DNA of 64,000 nt from Elymus sibiricus (Eukaryota; Streptophyta; Magnoliopsida; Poales; Poaceae), in the NCBI GenBank assembly GCA_039707655.1, contig CM077665.1, positions 447,267,531 to 447,331,530 of the forward strand, read 5' to 3'. Positions within the stretch are counted from its first letter, which is position 1; each line of letters begins with the position of its first letter. Below the pieces are notes generated by a model. That model worked only from the letters and a program-made list of their open reading frames with translations, made no database searches and was not told the DNA's origin. Of this stretch, positions 62,506 through 64,000 are shown piece by piece. Both the position numbers and the translations under genes were made by a program.

Positions 62506-63723
62506 AAAATCCTTTTGTAATAGACGAGTTTTCGTCCGAAACCCTGATACTTCGAAGGAGATTGTCCAGTTTGTACACGAAGTGCATCCAGTTTTTCCCG
62601 TAACCCTCTCACCTTTTTAGCACATGCTATGTGGGTGAAATTATGATACCATGCCAATTTTCAACCATTTCAGAGTTCATTTGCAGTCCTTTTCAATCTC
62701 AGGGTCATCTTAGCTCAAAATAAATCATGAAATGCATGAAAAATAGCAAATGAAGTCAGAAAAGGGTTGAAAAGTGATGATGTGGCTTTGAATGGTGCAT
62801 ATTGAATGCAGAAAAAGTCTTGAGTTAAAATATGTTTAAAAAAATGAAATCCCTTTGTAATAGACGAGTTTTCGTCCGAAACCCTGATACTTCGAAGGAG
62901 ATTGTCCAGTTTGTACACGAAGTGCATCCAGTTTTTCCCGAACTTTCTCAACTTCTTAGGACATGCTATGTGGATGAAATTATGATAACATGCCAATTTT
63001 CAACCATTCCAAAGTTCATTTGCAGTGCTTTTCAATCTCAGGGTTATCTTAGCTCAAAATAAATCATGAAATGCATGAAAAATAGCAAATGAAGTCAAAA
63101 AAGGGTTGAAAAGTGATGATGTGGCTTTGAATGGTGCATATTGAATGCAGAAAAAGTCTTGAGTTAAAATATGTTTAAAAATATGAAATCCCTTTGTAAT
63201 AGACATGTTTTCGTCCGAAACTCTGATACTTCGAAGGAGATTGTCCAGTTTCTACACGAAGTACATCCAGTTTTTCCCGTAACCCTCTCAACTTCTTAGG
63301 ACATGCTATGTGGGTGAAATTATGATACCATGCCAATTTTCAACCATTTCAGAGTTCATTTGCAGTGCTTTTCAATCTCAGGGTCATCTTAGCTCAAAAT
63401 AAATCATGAAATGCATGAAAAATAGCAAATGAAGTCAGAAAAGGGTTGAAAAGTGATGACGTGGCTTTGAATGGTGCATATTGAATGCAGAAAAAGTCTT
63501 GAGTTAAAATATGTTTAAAAATATGAAATCCCTTTGTAATAGACATGTTTTCGTCCGAAACCCTAATACTTCGAAGGAGTTTGTCCAGTTTCTACACGAA
63601 GTACATCCAGTTTTTCCCGTAACCCTCTCAACTTCTTAGCACATGCTATGTGGGTGAAATTATGATAACATGCCAATTTTCAACCATTCCAGAGTTCATT
63701 TGCAGTGCTTTTCAATCTCAGGG
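62506..63723. repeat. Satellite part of unit 18 (1218 bp)
   Basis: Standard short block, near-duplicate of 56463-57680 (gaagtcaaaaaaggg near 63094 and gaaggagtttgtcc near 63575). Confidence 0.9.
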
Positions 63724-64000
63724 CACTACTAGGAAAAGGCCTGCTAGTGGCGCACCTGTTTTGGCTACTAATGGCGCACTACAGGTGCGCCACTAGCATC
63801 ACGCCATTAGAATTTTTTACTAATGGCGCACCACGGGTGCGCCATTAGTATCTGGTATACTAATGGCGCACCACGCAGTGCGCCATTAGTATATCCCACG
63901 GTGCGCCATTAGTATGCCTCCCAGGGGGCCATATTTACCCTTTTTTTTTGAATTTGGAAGGCGGGAAAATAGTAATGGCGCATATTCTAACCTCCACGGT
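63724..64000 (+). mobile_element. CACTA-type element, copy 18, cut by window end
   Basis: The first 277 bp of a further copy, including the terminal CACTA and the first three hairpins. The macrosatellite therefore continues beyond the right edge. Confidence 0.85.

Noticed and set aside
1..64000. Centromeric satellite with a CENP-B-like box
   Set aside because: I see no CENP-B-box-like motif, and the Afa family is known from subtelomeric and interstitial sites rather than centromeres.
7705..64000. Possibility that the array is an assembly artefact
   Set aside because: Units carry many private substitutions, indels and whole-monomer differences, which simple assembly duplication would not create. 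Exact copy number and G-run lengths remain uncertain.

Overview
This window is non-genic plant satellite DNA. I find no credible protein-coding gene, rRNA, tRNA or CRISPR array. Two sequence types fill all 64 kb. The first is a ~339-340 bp tandem satellite. I recognise it as the Afa family (pAs1-like) of the wheat tribe Triticeae, from its monomer length and from near-matches to the two published Afa diagnostic oligonucleotides as I remember them. The second is a ~1.8 kb piece of a non-autonomous CACTA-type DNA transposon that begins CACTACTAGGAAAAGGCC and is packed with inverted repeats of a TACTAATGGCGCACC core. Afa arrays are most abundant in D-genome chromosomes (Aegilops tauschii, bread wheat D), so a D-genome Triticeae chromosome is the likeliest source. 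That assignment is inference.

Layout: positions 1-7704 are satellite only (about 23 monomers), including a 4-monomer higher-order pattern between about 1740 and 7513. From 7705 to the right edge the DNA is a composite macrosatellite. Each unit is a satellite block followed by the same 5' portion of the transposon, always in the same orientation and with the same two junctions. There are 17 complete transposon copies and an 18th cut by the window end. Most units are 3.02-3.04 kb (satellite block 1216-1219 bp plus transposon part ~1.80-1.82 kb). Exceptions differ by whole numbers of satellite monomers: blocks of 2237, 2237, 2577, 1560 and 879 bp.

History read from the sequence: a CACTA element inserted once in a satellite monomer, after ...CAATCTCAGGG. 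A tandem duplication then joined a point inside the element (after ...GGTGCGCCAT) to a satellite position equivalent to 7705, 2237 bp upstream of the insertion. This made a ~4.0 kb unit (units 1 and 2). A 1019 bp (three-monomer) deletion by crossover between mis-registered monomers produced the 3.0 kb unit, which was then amplified. Later unequal exchanges added or removed whole monomers and made multi-unit segmental duplications. The 3' end of the CACTA element is absent from all 17 complete copies. It should lie beyond the right edge, after the last unit.

All long open reading frames fall in satellite monomers or in a stop-poor, purine-rich minisatellite inside the transposon. I treat them as non-coding. 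The notable object is the chimeric satellite-transposon macrosatellite itself, with a mechanism of birth that can be traced.
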